From NCBI GenBank assembly GCA_907163345.1, contig CAJQUN010000153.1:1302001-1366000 (forward strand): a stretch of 64,000 nt of DNA. The letters run 5' to 3'. Below, piece after piece: positions 22,140 through 34,745 of the stretch; position 1 is the first letter of the stretch; every line of letters begins with the position of its first letter. Source of the stretch: Haberlea rhodopensis. Its lineage: Eukaryota; Streptophyta; Magnoliopsida; Lamiales; Gesneriaceae. The notes under the pieces are model-generated. The model did no database searches. It saw only the letters and a list, made by a program, of their open reading frames with translations, and was not told the DNA's origin. Both the position numbers and the translations under genes were made by a program.

Positions 22140-22610
22140 AATACATCAATCATCACCTCAGCCACATCCCACCCGATATACAAATTGATATAGCCATATT
22201 CCACCCGATATACAAATTGATACAGTGGCAACACCGAGCTAACTATACAACATCGTCGCATCATCGCCGCGACCCATCGTATATATAATCGATATAGTAG
22301 CAATACCAAGCCTACTATACCCCATCGTCGCATCATCATCGTGACCCATCATATATAATCGATATAGTAGCAATACCAAGCCTACTATACCCCATCGTCG
22401 CATCATCATTGCGACCCATAATTGCCGTAGTAGCAATACCAAGCCTACTATACCCCATCATCGCATCATCATTGCGACCCATTGTATATAATCGATATAG
22501 TAGCAATACCAAGCATAGTATACCCCATCGTCGCATCATCATTACGACCCATCGTATATAATCAATATAGTGGCAACATCAAGCCTACTATACCCCATCA
22601 TCACTCGCCT
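22140..22610. repeat. ~70-75 bp tandem repeat in LTR Z
   Basis: About six diverged units containing ATCGATATAGTAGCAATACC, CCTACTATACCCCATCG and CGCATCATCATTGCGACCC. In LTR orientation it lies downstream of the dyad at 22740. The small ORFs on both strands here are by-products of the repeat. Confidence 0.85.
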
Positions 22611-22738
22611 ACTACTGCGACAAAGTTAGCAACAACAACAATAATAGCACGTCGCTCATTCCAGCGACCCTCAATATCATCGTTCATATACAATCATCGA
22701 TATATCATAACCAACATCAATATGAATATCAATACATG

Positions 22739-22759
22739 CTCGTACGTCAACACGTACCT
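22739..22759 (-). promoter_or_regulatory. GTACGT-N4-ACGTAC dyad in LTR Z
   Basis: Minus strand reads CAGGTACGTGTTGACGTACG. The two hexamers are reverse complements 4 bp apart, and AG/GTACGT also looks like a strong splice donor. Confidence 0.7.
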
Positions 22760-22924
22760 GTTGTGATGTACAACATATATAAGTGTAGGCTTCAATGATT
22801 AACCGCCTCTCTGTCCTATCCCCTGTGATGGTGCTACATGAATACCAACAACATACCATGTTAAAATAGGCTTCACCATCAAACTTTCCACAAAATATAA
22901 CATTTTTCCACATTTTCATTCTAG

Positions 22925-23256
22925 CAATCGATCGGTCACCTTGCGATCGATCGCTTCAATTGTGCAACCCTAGCGATCGATCGGTCACATGCTAGCGATT
23001 GATCGCTATTAAAGTGTGATTTTTAAATAATGCTACGATCTTCTGGCGATCGATGGGCACTCTTTTAGCGATCGATCGCTACAACTTGCGATCGATCGGT
23101 CACATGCAACGATCGATCGCTATAAGCATAAACCGCTTTCAATCCCCTATCTCAGTGATCGACTGGCACGATACTAGCGATCAACCGCTAAGCATAAACT
23201 GCCTTCAATCCTCTGTCTCAGTGATCGACCGACACGATGCTAGCGATCGTTCGCTA
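22925..23256. repeat. Cluster of CGATCGATCG palindromes in LTR Z
   Basis: Roughly a dozen exact or one-off copies of GCGATCGATCGC / GCGATCGATCGG in 330 bp, with spacers of 15-40 bp that differ from one another. Not a tandem repeat: only the palindrome is conserved. Confidence 0.9.
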
Positions 23257-23657
23257 GACAGCAGAAATTCAAAACAATGGCTATTTCATGTCTATCTTCT
23301 TAGCGCTTCTCATACACCCCACTTTCTAGCATTAAAACTTGCTACATGCATACTCTAACATCATATAAACATGTTTGCATAACATGACAACTTGTTTCTT
23401 GTATTAAAATGCACTTTAATTCAACATATTAACATAACATGTTTTCATGCTTCATAACTCAACACAACCAAAGAAATACACTTTCTAGCATGATAAACCA
23501 TTGAAGTCTTACTCTCCTTACCAATTAAATTACTTCCTCTTTCTCTACAAAGTTCCTTGCAATCTCACTTCCAAGACAAAGCTCCAAGATTTCACAAGAG
23601 ATGTAGATATTTTTAGGTGTTTGAAGGTGTTACTATGAGTTTAAATTTTGCAATGGA

Positions 23658-23660
<3 letters not shown>

Positions 23661-23710
<50 letters not shown>
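23661..23710. repeat. (AT)n microsatellite
   Basis: AT dinucleotide run of about 45-50 bp inside LTR Z. Confidence 0.95.
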
Positions 23711-24018
23711 GAAAGGCTAAACCAAATGAAAGGCTAAACCAAATTAGCCTTTCAAATGTACATGAAGGCTAAACCAAATGACTCGCACATGCACATCTAA
23801 TGCCAAGCCAAATGCATGTAAATTTGTCATGTCCTTCACTGTATTGTACCAAGTTCATAAACATGTAAGCCTTGCTTTTCATTATATGTTCTCCACTCTA
23901 CATATATCATTACTTTCCATACTCGGTTCAACTCAAACTCGAGTCCACGTCATAACGTAATTAACACAATTAGGCAATAATCATAACAAACATGTATAAT
24001 TCATATCGAGGCATTACA

Positions 24019-24310
24019 ATTCTCTTCTACTAATTGAATTTTGTCCTCGAAATTGAATATACATCACATGAATCAACATAACATATAATCAGCTATATGT
24101 TTACTACAACAACAATTGCAGTATCAAAGAGACTGACTAACAGTATGAACAGTCATAAAATAACATACCAGAGAATAAATCAGGATACTGCTGTATCATA
24201 TGCTGCTCCGTCTCCCACGCTGCCTCCTCGACACCCCGCCTATCCCATTGTAATTTCACCATTGGTATCACTTTACTTCTCAGTTTACGATCTGCTCTAT
24301 CCAAGATCCT
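24019..24310 (-). pseudogene. pol: 3' end of a gypsy pol (chromodomain-like tail), element Z
   Basis: The minus strand from 24310 to about 24130 reads RILDRADRKLRSKVIPMV, then QWDRRGVEEAAWETEQHM, then YPDLFSG. This is the C-terminal chromodomain-like region seen in elements B and D, thought to steer integration to heterochromatin. The short stretch to 24019 ends in a purine tract before LTR Z. The reading is cut at 24310 by element A and resumes at 33043, where YVE-stop-PIRI is read (CGA changed to TGA). Upstream of about 33094 pol homology is lost. Confidence 0.85.
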
Positions 24311-25353
24311 TGTAAGGACCCCCGTGCCCTTAATCCGTTATTAGTGTATTAATCCATGCCATTAGTGCATACAATCATACATGCAGGGGAAAACCACTTA
24401 TCATCATAGCCAATCATGCATATATTAAAATTCTTTACATTATTCCATATAATGTCTAGTTTTCCCCAACCAAGTTCACATACATCTCATGCACCAATAT
24501 AATACACTAACATGTTCTCAGTTCATTTAGCAATTCAATAAATAATTGTATGCTACTCATAAATGAAGAGAGAAAGGCCCTTGCCTTCTTATACATGCCA
24601 TATACACATAATAGTGCTCACATACGAGCATTAAATAGGTATGTGTGTATCAAATGTATAAATACGGTGCTCAATACCGTCACTGGTATTTCGATCCCTG
24701 GTAGCACCTCCAATCCATAGCTCGAGCTCATCTCCAAAGCCATCGATGTACCTAATTACCTGCCCCAATAGAGACAACCCCACAACGGGTGAGCATACTA
24801 ATATCCCAAATCCAATAATCACAATAATACAATTCATAATTTACAACAATGTAAATGTTATGAAATACAAAATATACTCCCTGGATGGTATCATCCTCAT
24901 CCGGGATTCCATGTACTGTCCCTGTTCTCAAAACAACTGAAACCATCAAATTCTCAAATGCCAGTTAATCATTACATTGATTAACACCGATATTATAATC
25001 AATAATACCAAATCATTAAACAATGATTACAGATATTCCAAATACCTCGCTTATGGTTCCATAGTTTGATTCCATGGCTCGCTCTACAATAGCGGCATTT
25101 CATTCTCACGCATGCTCAACAACAGTGGCGTCATGACCGATGTTCGCTCAAAGGCGACAACATCCAATCATTGCTCGCTCAAAAGCGGCACCATATAAAT
25201 CCCAATGCATATATATACACTTGTAGCAAATACCATAAACCATGCATTTCGATATCCGTTTATTGCTAATACCATATATCATGCATTCCCATACACATTC
25301 ATTGCAATGCAGTATACCAGCACTCAACAATTGCAATTATATTAAAGGGCTAT

Positions 25354-25374
25354 ACTCGTACGTCATACGTACCT
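25354..25374 (-). promoter_or_regulatory. GTACGT-N3-ACGTAC dyad, element A 3' LTR
   Basis: Minus strand AAGGTACGTATGACGTACGA. A donor-like AAG/GTACGT ends a 61 nt block (25433-25373) that begins after an acceptor-like GTTAG. Confidence 0.7.
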
Positions 25375-25799
25375 TATAGTTCCGTAGCTCGAGTCCGACC
25401 TCGCCTGAGTCCCACGACCCGATGAGTTAAGTGCTAACATGCAAATAACTTCCAATTAAACATAGGCATGCAATCACGTGCCCAAGCACGTTCACAACTT
25501 CCAAACCTATCGTCTATCCATGACGATTACCAAAATAAAAGCCCCTGGCTAAGCATGCATAATACCCAAAATATTCCATTTTATGTGTTTAAAAGATAGC
25601 CCAAAAACTCAACCGAGAATTCTGTTTTATTAAACTTTGGCTCCAACCAAACCATTTAAAAGAATGGCATTCCCATTGGAATGTAGACATTGCCCCCGAA
25701 ATCGGTTAATTAAACCTCGATTCCAAAATCCTGACATTTTCCAAAATTCCAAAAAAAAAAACCAAACATCGAGTCCACTGCCCGTAACACTGCCATCCA

Positions 25800-25948
25800 C
25801 GATCGATCGCCAAACCAAGCGATCGATCGCCAAGACCCTCGCGATCGATCGTCTATTCTTCGTGATCGATCGCCGAGACTATTCATCGCCTTCCCAAAAT
25901 CAGCAACATGCCGCGATCGATCGGGGCCAAGCAGAGATTGATCGCGAC
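25800..25948. repeat. CGATCGATCG cluster, element A 3' LTR
   Basis: Six palindromes or near-copies (GCGATCGATCGC type) in 150 bp, lying between a donor-like G/GTAATC (minus strand, 26183) and the acceptor-like GTTAG near 25435. Confidence 0.9.
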
Positions 25949-26676
25949 CTGCGGGTTTCTGAAAAATTCGAGCTTTAATGGTGTTTTTCCCACCCAAACT
26001 CAAAACCAACACCCCTAACTTCCTCAACACCACCAAAACTCCATTTAAACTCAATAAAAACACTAACATCAACATTCTAGATTTTTAACCAAAACCCCCA
26101 AATTTCAAATCCAACCCAAAACTCAACCATTTAGCAGAAAACTAAAATCAAATCAAAGCTAAAGGTGAGGAGAAGAAGATTACCAGCCTTTCTTCAAGAA
26201 ATCGGGCTCCCAAGACGAGCCCCCATCGATTTGTTCCAAGAGGAGAAGAGAGGAAGGGTTTGGGGTGAGGGAAATAGGCGTGAGGGAGAGGAGAGAGGGG
26301 AGTGATTCCGTATAATGACGGAATACCGAGTCTATTTGGTATATATAGCTCCAAAGCTCCAAAATACCTACTCCTCCACAAATACATCATGATTCATTAA
26401 ATATCATCTGTTTTAAAAATCATCTCTCTAACCTCAATTCCCATAACCAGCCCCAGTACAAAGTACTCCGGACTCCAGGTTCCACCAAGAACCAAATTCC
26501 AAGGTTATCACCACGATGAGAATATAATCTCATCCCTTGGATCCAACGATTCCAAAAACAGGATTTAAAATCCCCGGGAGTCCCAAAACCACAATTAAAA
26601 CACAATTGCCACAATTAAAATCCATTAAGGATTATTATCATACAGAGATTAGCACCAATAATTCCCGGGCATCACA

Positions 26677-26692
26677 ATTATCCCCCACTAAT
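26677..26692 (-). promoter_or_regulatory. Polypurine tract of element A
   Basis: Minus strand ATTAGTGGGGGATAAT directly precedes the LTR TGTGATG. It is preceded by CGAGGATGAAATTT, the motif found after pol in related gypsy elements. Confidence 0.75.
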
Positions 26693-29270
26693 AAAATTTC
26701 ATCCTCGAAATTTGCACGGCGTACTTCATGTATTGCCGAAACCACTTAATCCAACAGATCTACATCATCGAATCATGAACATATCATGAACGACATTCCA
26801 ACCGCGAGGACACCGACCTCGCACCAAAATATGGAATGGAGTAAACCTCTCAAACCGTCCCTACCGCAACAGAACGGCAGTATATACCAATGTTAACCAT
26901 CTCAAAAGCGGTCAGCCAACCCTACTTGCAAATCAAAATAATATTCGTGATTCCAAAATAGATATCGCCTCGATGATATCTTTGTAATTTAGCCTACAGC
27001 GTTAACCATACATCGTTACCAAGGAAAACACCATTACACTACAATGTACTTATACCACATACGGCTTCCGCTTCCCAAATCCATTTCCATCAAAGGAGTA
27101 GTTGCACCACATGGGCAACAACATGACCACTGATCAACACAAAATACATCTCCAAAGATGTCTACATCCGGGTGTTCCAAGAATCAAATCTTGGTCCAAA
27201 TACACCATCGAGACTCCACAAGGTCTCGAGTTCTCGAAAGGACATGCAAGAACAATCAATTGCATTCCCGCCACACGTGTCAACCACGACATTAAACAGA
27301 TCCGAATCCTGGCCATCCCTCGTTTATCCTGGGATACAACAATCCTAAAAACAGGGAGGCTATCAAATTATCCCACAAGAATTACCATGGTTCCAAAACA
27401 CGACAATCCCTCCTCAAGGGAAGTCAACCAGACCTCACGATTATTCCTCAGAATACATCGTGTCATCGAGATTACCGATCTCCAGGTGCCACAATCTCTC
27501 ACCGGAGATTCATCAAACCAAGCATACTCAATGCAATAGACTCGGGTATCTCCAATCATACCCAAAGTCCCAAAACCAACTGTCAATCCCCAGCTAGATT
27601 AATGATTGACAGACAGACGGTCAATGGCGTGATTCCAACATCAACACCTCACAAACTGACTCATTGCATCTCCCAAAGATTCCCAATCGGTAGGTATAAC
27701 AACACTACCTTCCTCACAAGGAAAAACATCATGGACTCATGACCCTCCAACCTCGAACCGTAGTTTGGAAAACCTGGATATATTTATGCCCAACACATAT
27801 CCCAGAACCAAAAATACGCAACTGGTTCAGAATAGTGCATCAAACCACTATTACCAAATCGAAACTCGTATACGCCATGTATACTCAAACTAACGATGCT
27901 CTGTACTAATGCCATAGTTCTCCACAATCTCGAGCATTACCCCGGAGACGTCTCCTCGAACGTCTCACTGGAAGTACGAAGCCATCACATTGTCCAACAT
28001 TAGCAGGGCTTCCCCCGGTTGATTCACAATCAACCCTCAACAATACCAGCTGTCTCCATGATAGTACGATCCAAATCTCTCCAAGAGATAAAATCAATAT
28101 AGCAGTGTTGCCCCACTAGCTATATACCAAAAATCCAATTGTGACTCCCGTTGCATTTCATATGCAAGGATGCTCAACTAGAGCTAATAACGACTTGTTG
28201 ACACTCGTGTTGGTACTACCAACAAAATTGAGTTGTCCCAGTACAAGTCCCTCAAAACAATAGACGTATAAACGTTCCCGTGAGGTATTCCCCGCCTCAA
28301 TCATCATGCCACATAGAGACTACAAGAGTCTACCATATGTCCTCATCGTATCATCATACGATTCGCCGAACTCAGTCCCAACGTGCAGTATAATTGCCAC
28401 AACAAGCACACTATAACATTGCTACAATACCTGGCTAGCAAAACGCTGCCTCCATAGGCTTATACCAAGCCTACCAACGTATCATACGTTCCACCCCGGT
28501 ACACCATACCGCAATATCCATTAGAGTAGTGGGTCATCACCCAATATTTCTCTAATACCAATGCACAAAGGACATCCCGGTGTCCTAGCTCAACCACAAA
28601 GCAATCCTAATTCCGTAGGATTTATTCGACACCCTCAGGGGTGGGTGTGATCATGTCTACCACATGTCACCACGGCATGTGCAAGTAGTCTCCTCAACAA
28701 CTACTCCTGCTACCAGTCACTTGGTCATAGCCATTCCAACGAGTATACCCAAAGGTACCACTACTCGTAAAATATTTACCTCAAATGTGCTGCGGTACAC
28801 TTCCTGTACGGCGCACCCAATAATTCATCGAGCGATCTGCTCGGCAAAATGGTCTCGTCAACTAGTGACCCAGACACTACAATGTGCTCACCATTGGCAC
28901 TCAAACCAAAATGTATTATTCATCGAAACGACGCTACGCTTCTACATAGACATCTACTATGTCATCGTCATCTCGTGACGGTACCTGACATTCCAAATAA
29001 CATCGTCAACTCGTGACGGTACATGTCGAAACACGACATCCATAGCCTCATCGTCAAACACATGACGGTATATGTACATCAACACACATCATCCACAATA
29101 ATGCTAATAAGACAGTAATATGTCATACCTCATTGCTAACAAGATAGCGGCATACCTGTCACCGTCGTTCAACAGTGATACGCAATCAGCCCCCATTGCT
29201 CGTAGGTGGCGTAATCCGTGCTCCGCACATTGCGGTATAACCCATCGCTATAGCATCAGCGGCATGATCT
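26693..29270 (-). other. Interior of element A, no coding region recognised
   Basis: About 2.6 kb with short open frames on both strands (longest 145 codons, + strand 27102-27539), none with a retroelement motif. Near 28960-29070 ATCGTCA...GTGACGGTA words repeat. Treated as non-coding LARD interior or very degraded polyprotein sequence. Confidence 0.5.
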
Positions 29271-29289
29271 CTCGCCCTAGAGTCAGCGG

Positions 29290-29625
29290 CATAAAACATC
29301 GCTATAGATACTCGACGGTATGAACCATCGCCAATAGAAAAGCGGAATGAACCATCGCTATGAATACCTGGCGGCATAAGCCATCGCCAATAGAATAGCG
29401 GAATGAACCATCGCTATGAATACCCGGCGGCATAAACCATCGCCAACAGAATAGCGGAATGAACCATCACTATGAATACCCGGTGGCATAAACCATCGCC
29501 AATAGAATAACGGAATGAACCATCGCTATGAATACCCGGCGGCATAAGCCATCGCCAATAGAATAGCGGAATGAACCATCGCTATGAATACCCGGCGGCA
29601 TAAACCATCGCCAATAGAATAGCCG
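29290..29625. repeat. 56 bp tandem repeat inside element A
   Basis: About six units built from GAACCATCGCTATGAATACC, CGGCGGCATAARCCATCGCC and AATAGAATAGCG, with few differences. The CGC/GCGG content resembles words in LTRs B and C, suggesting origin from LTR repeats. Confidence 0.92.
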
Positions 29626-29629
29626 ATCC

Positions 29630-30500
29630 CTAGTCTTGTTACAGTATTGTATTTTAATGCACCTCGCTTGTCATGACCGCGGCACTAATACCCCTCGCTT
29701 CGACATATCAGCGGCATAGAATAATCTCGCTCAAATGCGACATGCGGCAATATCCTCGCTTCAACATTTGGCGGCAAATATTCTTTCCTCGCTACGATAT
29801 GACAGCGGCAAGTATTCTATCATCGCGTCAAGTGACAGCGGCAAAGCATTTAAAATCATCACTCATCCATAACAACGACTCATGGGATATTCACCAAACA
29901 TTCCATCCATACCTGCAACACAATGCATATCCCATATCCCAATATACATCACATTGAGTGTATTTTAATGCACCTCGCTCAAATGCGACATGCGGCAACA
30001 TCCTCGCTTCAACATCCTCGCTTCAACATTTGGCGGCAAAGCATTAAAATCATCACTCCCATATATACAACCACCATGAGTGTATTTTAATGCACCTCGC
30101 TCAAATGCGACATACGGCAACACCCTCGCTTCAATATTTGGCGGCAAAGCATTAAAATCATCACTCCAATAAATATATACAACCACATTGCATAATCCAT
30201 GTTGTATATAAAATGCAGGTTACGGTTTCGTGACTTTCAACCCTGGCCTTAGCCCTTCATGTCATAGCGTCCCTACAGGAACAATCCCAAACCATGAGCA
30301 TATAATAATCCATATTCACTACAATATGATAATAATGAGTAAATGCAAAAATTATGAGTACAAAGTACTTTCTGTATCCCAATGCATTTCAAAATGCTCC
30401 CGTTGGTTGTTCCTGTGCCACAACTCACAATCATAATCAACAGATTATATTATGATTCCATAGATGTCATGACATATAATTGTTCCACTATGATCACATA
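29630..30500 (-). repeat. Inverted B/C-type LTR pieces inside element A
   Basis: 29630-29900 matches the reverse complement of 49155-49440 (LTR C), including the GCGGCAAATATTCTTTCCTC block. Shorter copies follow at 29945-30070 and 30085-30180. 30190-30500 matches the reverse complement of the 3' part of LTR B (about 38010-38250). The order is rearranged, so these are captured or recombined fragments, not one LTR. Confidence 0.75.
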
Positions 30501-30626
30501 TCATAAATGCACATAAGCAAAATAGTTGTGTCGCACAACACTAACTACCATCATGCATAATTATATGCTACCCATTTCTATCAATATGATTCTAGGCCCT
30601 CAACAGCCCCAAAAGAGCAAACCACT

Positions 30627-30638
30627 GCTCTGATACCA
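30627..30638 (-). promoter_or_regulatory. Primer-binding site of element A
   Basis: Minus strand TGGTATCAGAGC, four bases from the 5' LTR end at 30643. Initiator Met-tRNA type. Confidence 0.93.
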
Positions 30639-31702
30639 CTAATGTAAGGACCCCCCGTGCCCTTAACCCATTATTAGTGTATTAATCCATGCCATTAGTG
30701 CATACAATCATACACGCAGGGGAAAACCACTTATCATCATAGCCAATCATGCATATATTAAAATTCTTTATATTATTCCATATAATGTCTAGTTTTTCCC
30801 AACCAAGTCCACATACATCTCATGCACCAATATAATACACTAACACGTTCTCAGTTCATTTAGCAATTCAATAAATAATTGTATGCTACTCATAAATGAA
30901 GAGAGAAATGCCCTTGCCTTCTTATACATGCCATATACACATAATAGTGCTCACATACGAGCATAAATAGATATGTGTGTATCAAATGTATAAATACGGT
31001 GCTCAATACCGTCACTGGTATTTTGATCCCTGGTAGCACCTCCAATCCATAGCTCGAGCTAATCTCCAAACATCGATGTACCTAATTACCTGCCCCAACA
31101 GAGACAGCCCCCACACGGGGTGAGCATACCAATATCCCAAATCCAATAATCACAATAATACAATTCATAATTTACAACAATGTAAATGCTATGAAATACA
31201 AAATATACTCCCTGGATGGTATCATCCTCATCCGGGATTCCCTGTACTGTCCATGTTCTCAAAACAACTGAAACCATCAAATTCCCAAATGCCAGTTAAT
31301 CATCACATTGATCAACAAGTCCATTTGCTATATACCGATATTATAATCAATAATACCAAATCATTAAATAATGATTACAGATATTCCAAATACATCACTT
31401 ATGGTTCCATAGTTCGATTCCATGGCTCGCTTTACAATAGCAGCATTTCATTCTCACGCATGCTCAACAGCAATGGCGTCATGACCGATGTTCGCTCAAA
31501 GGCGACAACATCCAATCATTGCTCGCTCAAAAGCGGCACCATGTAAATCCCAATGCATATATATACACTTGTAGCAAATACCATAAACCATGCATTTCGA
31601 TATCCGTTTATTGCTAATACCATATATCATGCATTCCCATACACATTCATTGCAATACAGTATACCAGCACTCAACAATTGCAATTATATTAAAGGGCTA
31701 TG

Positions 31703-31723
31703 CTCGTACGTCATACGTACCTT
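31703..31723 (-). promoter_or_regulatory. GTACGT-N3-ACGTAC dyad, element A 5' LTR
   Basis: Same as at 25354. It ends the 61 nt acceptor-to-donor block 31781-31721. Confidence 0.7.
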
Positions 31724-32120
31724 ATAGTTCCTTAGCTCGAGTCCGACCTCGTCTGAGTCCCACGACCCGATGAGTTAAGTGCTAACATGCAAATAACTCC
31801 CAATTAAACATAGGCATGCAATACGTGCCCAAGCACGTTCACAACTTCCAAACCTATCGTCTATCCATGACGATTACCAAAATAAAAGCCCCCCGGCTAA
31901 GCATGCATAATACCCAAAATATTCCATTTTATGTGTTTAAAAGATAGCCCAAAAACTCAACCGGGAATTCTGTTTTATTAAACTTTGGCTCCAACCAAAC
32001 AATTTAAAAGTATTGCATTCCCATTGGAATGTAGACATTGCCCCGGAAATCGGTTAATTAAACCTCGTTTCTAAAATCCCGACATTTTCCAAAATTCCAA
32101 AAAAACAAAGCAAACAGGGC

Positions 32121-32312
32121 CGCGACCGATCGCCCTTCAGGCGCGATCGATCGCGCGAGTCCACTGCCCGCAACACTACCATCCGCGATCGATCGCCAAG
32201 ACCCTCGCGATCGATCGCCTATTCTTCACGATCGATCGCCGAGACTATTCATCGCCTTCCTAAAATCAGCAACATGTCGCGATCGATCGGCGCCAAGCCG
32301 CGATCGATCGCG
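32121..32312. repeat. CGATCGATCG cluster, element A 5' LTR
   Basis: Seven palindromes or one-off copies in 190 bp. Unit number differs from the sister LTR, showing gain or loss since insertion. Confidence 0.9.
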
Positions 32313-33047
32313 ACCTGCGGGTTTCCGAAAAATTCGAGCTTTAATGGTGTTTTTCACACCCAAACTCAAAAACAACACCCCTAACTTCCTCAACACCACC
32401 AATACTCCATTAAACTCAATAAAAACACTAAAATCAACATTTTAGATTTTTAACCAAAACCCCCAAATTTCAAATCCAACCAAAAACTCAACCATTTAGC
32501 AGAAAAACTAAAATCAAATCGAAGCTAAAGGTGAGGAGAAGAAGATTACCAGCCTTTCTTCAAGAAATCGTGCTCCCAAGACGAGCCCCCATCGATTTGT
32601 TCCAAGAGGAGAAGAGGGGAGGGTTTGGGGTGAGGGAAAAAGGCGTGAGGGAGAGGAGAGAGGGGAGTGATTCCGTATAATGACGGAATACCGAGTCTAT
32701 TTGGTATATATAGCTCCAAAGCTCCAAAATAGCGGCTCCTCCACAAATACATCATGATTCATTAAATATCATCTGTTTTCAAAAATCATCTCTCTAACCT
32801 CAATTCCCATAACCAGCCCCAGTACAAAGTACTCCGGACTCCAGGTTCCACCAAGAACCAAATTCCAAGGTTATCACCACGATGAGAATGCAATCTCATC
32901 CCTTGGATCCAACGATTCCAAAAACAGGATTTAAAATCCCCGGGAGTCCCAAAACCACAATTAAAATACAACTGCCACAATTAAAATCCATTAAGGATTA
33001 TTACCATACCGGGATTAGCACCTATAATTCACGGGCATCACAATCCT

Positions 33048-34331
33048 GATTGGTCATTCCACATACGACACATCTGTATCACTGTACATTATGACGCATA
33101 CGTCTGTCATACAACACAACAATATCCAAAGGTATGCTCAATGTATCAACACAATGGACCACAACATACAATCCATTCTCTTAACAATATTTGTCCTCTC
33201 AAGCAAGTTTTACACCTGATCTTCTTCCATCAAGATGAACTATCTACCAAACTAGACCAGACCTTTTCACAAGACGATGTCCCGTACTACATTGTCACAA
33301 CATTGACTATGTAGAAGATCGACACTTTGTTGATATATAAACTCCCATTTCTCGTACAAAATTGATCGACAACATTATGATTAACATCCTTGACCATACA
33401 CCACCATCATACATAGTGCCATCAATATATCATAACTTGACCATTCATCGCATTTGAATCTTGCACACATGTACTCAACTTGCCACGCAAACAATTTAAC
33501 TGGACATCAATACACAGTATCACGTCATATATACCACCAAAAGAAAACATCAACTTTGAGGATGTCACCCTCAGACCAATCTCATATATGAAGCGATTCT
33601 CCCACACCAACATTTATATGAATACATCTTGATCTCACCAAATTCAAGTAAGTCTTTACTTTCAAACTACCATCTCAGCGATTCAGATGTGAACAAAGCT
33701 ATCACCGCTATAACATCTCAACAACTTGCGCTTTACAATGCAATGACACAACTTGTCAAACGAAACATTTCCATCGATCGCAGTATGTCAAACCTGCACA
33801 CAATCCTACATTTCCAATTCCATAACAACTAATGGAAGCATCAAGAGATAAGGTACATCTGTTGCTTACTAAATCGAGCAACCTTCAACAATCAGACAAT
33901 ACAAAGATATTTCTACTCAAATGTCATCACTAATGTAGTCCAAGACATGATATCGTGGTTCCAACATTCTACTGTCACACAATGAAAACATTGGACTAAA
34001 CAAGTAGTTCCATCATACGCCATACACGATACTCCGTTGCATGCTCACCACAAAATCACCATCAATAACCAAATGAATTTGAATTCTGGTCATTTCGCAC
34101 TAACTTCTATATCCACACCATTTGCATGGTTAGATATCACATTTACCAGGGTATCAACTACTCCCTCGAGACTACCATTCTCGAGTATACCACAAGCTCT
34201 TTCAAGAGGTCCATCACTCTCTATACACTGCTCAGTGCTCAAAAAACATATACCACTTAACAGTTGAAAACAACACGCCTTGATCATACCGTTATTCCAA
34301 GCATATGCAATCCAACTTCCACATGGATTTC
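33048..34331 (-). other. Degenerate continuation of element Z or unknown repeat
   Basis: The first ~45 bp still read as Z pol on the minus strand. After about 33094 I recognise nothing. No ORF longer than 76 codons and no retroelement motif. One isolated CGATCGC word occurs near 33774. Confidence 0.4.
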
Positions 34332-34745
34332 TGTAAGGACCCTAGTTCCTTAAGTGCGAATTAAAGGCATAAGTAGAGCTAACATGTATAATCAGAGTTT
34401 AAAAGTTCGTGTTGAGGCCTTGAGCTTTAGGAATTACATGCCAAGTTAAGGACTTCCAAATGGATTAATTACATTCCCTACAAAATGAATGTTAATAACT
34501 ATAGCTTTACACTACCATAGAGTAGAAACTATACAAAATAATCCTGTCCTTCCATATCAAAAGCGCTCTTCATAAGCTCACCGTCTCAACCCATCCTTAG
34601 CCCCTTTTATGCCAAAATGTACCTACAAGGACAACCCCCAAATCATGAGCAAATAATAATCCATATTCAACATAATATGATTATAAGGCGTAAATGCATA
34701 AGCCGTAAATACAAACACTTCCTGTATTCCAATGCATTTTATACC
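34332..34745 (-). repeat. B-family LTR 3' fragment, minus orientation
   Basis: Starts TGTAAGGACCCTAGTTCC and matches the reverse complement of the last ~410 bp of LTR B (about 38090-38500) with moderate divergence, then stops abruptly at about 34745. Confidence 0.8.

Larger units (their letters stand above)
21579..24018 (-). repeat. LTR Z, gypsy type, minus orientation (2440 bp)
   Basis: On the minus strand it starts TGTAATGCCTCGATATG (at 24018) and ends GGGGCGCCACA (at 21579), the TG...CA form. Right of it, in the upstream direction of the element, are a purine tract and the 3' end of a gypsy pol on the same strand, so this is the 3' LTR of a minus-strand element. No matching duplication flanks it. 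It carries a GATC-palindrome cluster, a GTACGT dyad and a tandem array. Confidence 0.75.
24311..26676 (-). repeat. 3' LTR of element A (2366 bp)
   Basis: Minus-strand start TGTGATGCCCGGG at 26676, end GGTCCTTACA at 24311. TATATATA on the minus strand at 26340-26347 is a likely TATA box. Contains a GATC cluster (25800-25948) and a dyad (25354-25374). The small ORFs inside are shared by both LTRs and match nothing. Confidence 0.93.
24311..33042 (-). mobile_element. Element A: LARD-like gypsy-related retrotransposon, no coding region
   Basis: Two LTRs in minus orientation (24311-26676 and 30643-33042; minus strand TGTGATGCC...CCTTACA) flanked by perfect ATCCT duplications (24306-24310 and 33043-33047). 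A Met-tRNA primer site (30627-30638) and a PPT-like tract (26677-26692) sit at the correct inner borders. The ~3.97 kb interior has no gag, protease, RT or integrase motif that I can read on either strand, but holds tandem arrays and LTR-derived pieces. This fits a LARD, mobilised by another element's proteins. It inserted into the pol tail of element Z. The LTRs differ at scattered sites and by an indel in the GATC cluster, so it is older than the copia insertion. Confidence 0.9.
30643..33042 (-). repeat. 5' LTR of element A (2400 bp)
   Basis: Copy of 24311-26676. It carries extra palindromes near 32121-32160 absent from the other LTR and lacks another unit near 32190. Minus-strand TATATATA lies at 32705-32712. 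Confidence 0.93.

Noticed and set aside
22140..22610. Repetitive small proteins on both strands
   Set aside because: Products of a tandem repeat with a unit that keeps several frames open.
27102..27539. 145-codon ORF inside element A
   Set aside because: No recognisable domain, opposite strand to the element, in non-coding LARD interior.
29290..29625. CRISPR-like array
   Set aside because: Units are contiguous 56 bp tandem repeats without unique spacers, in a plant retroelement.
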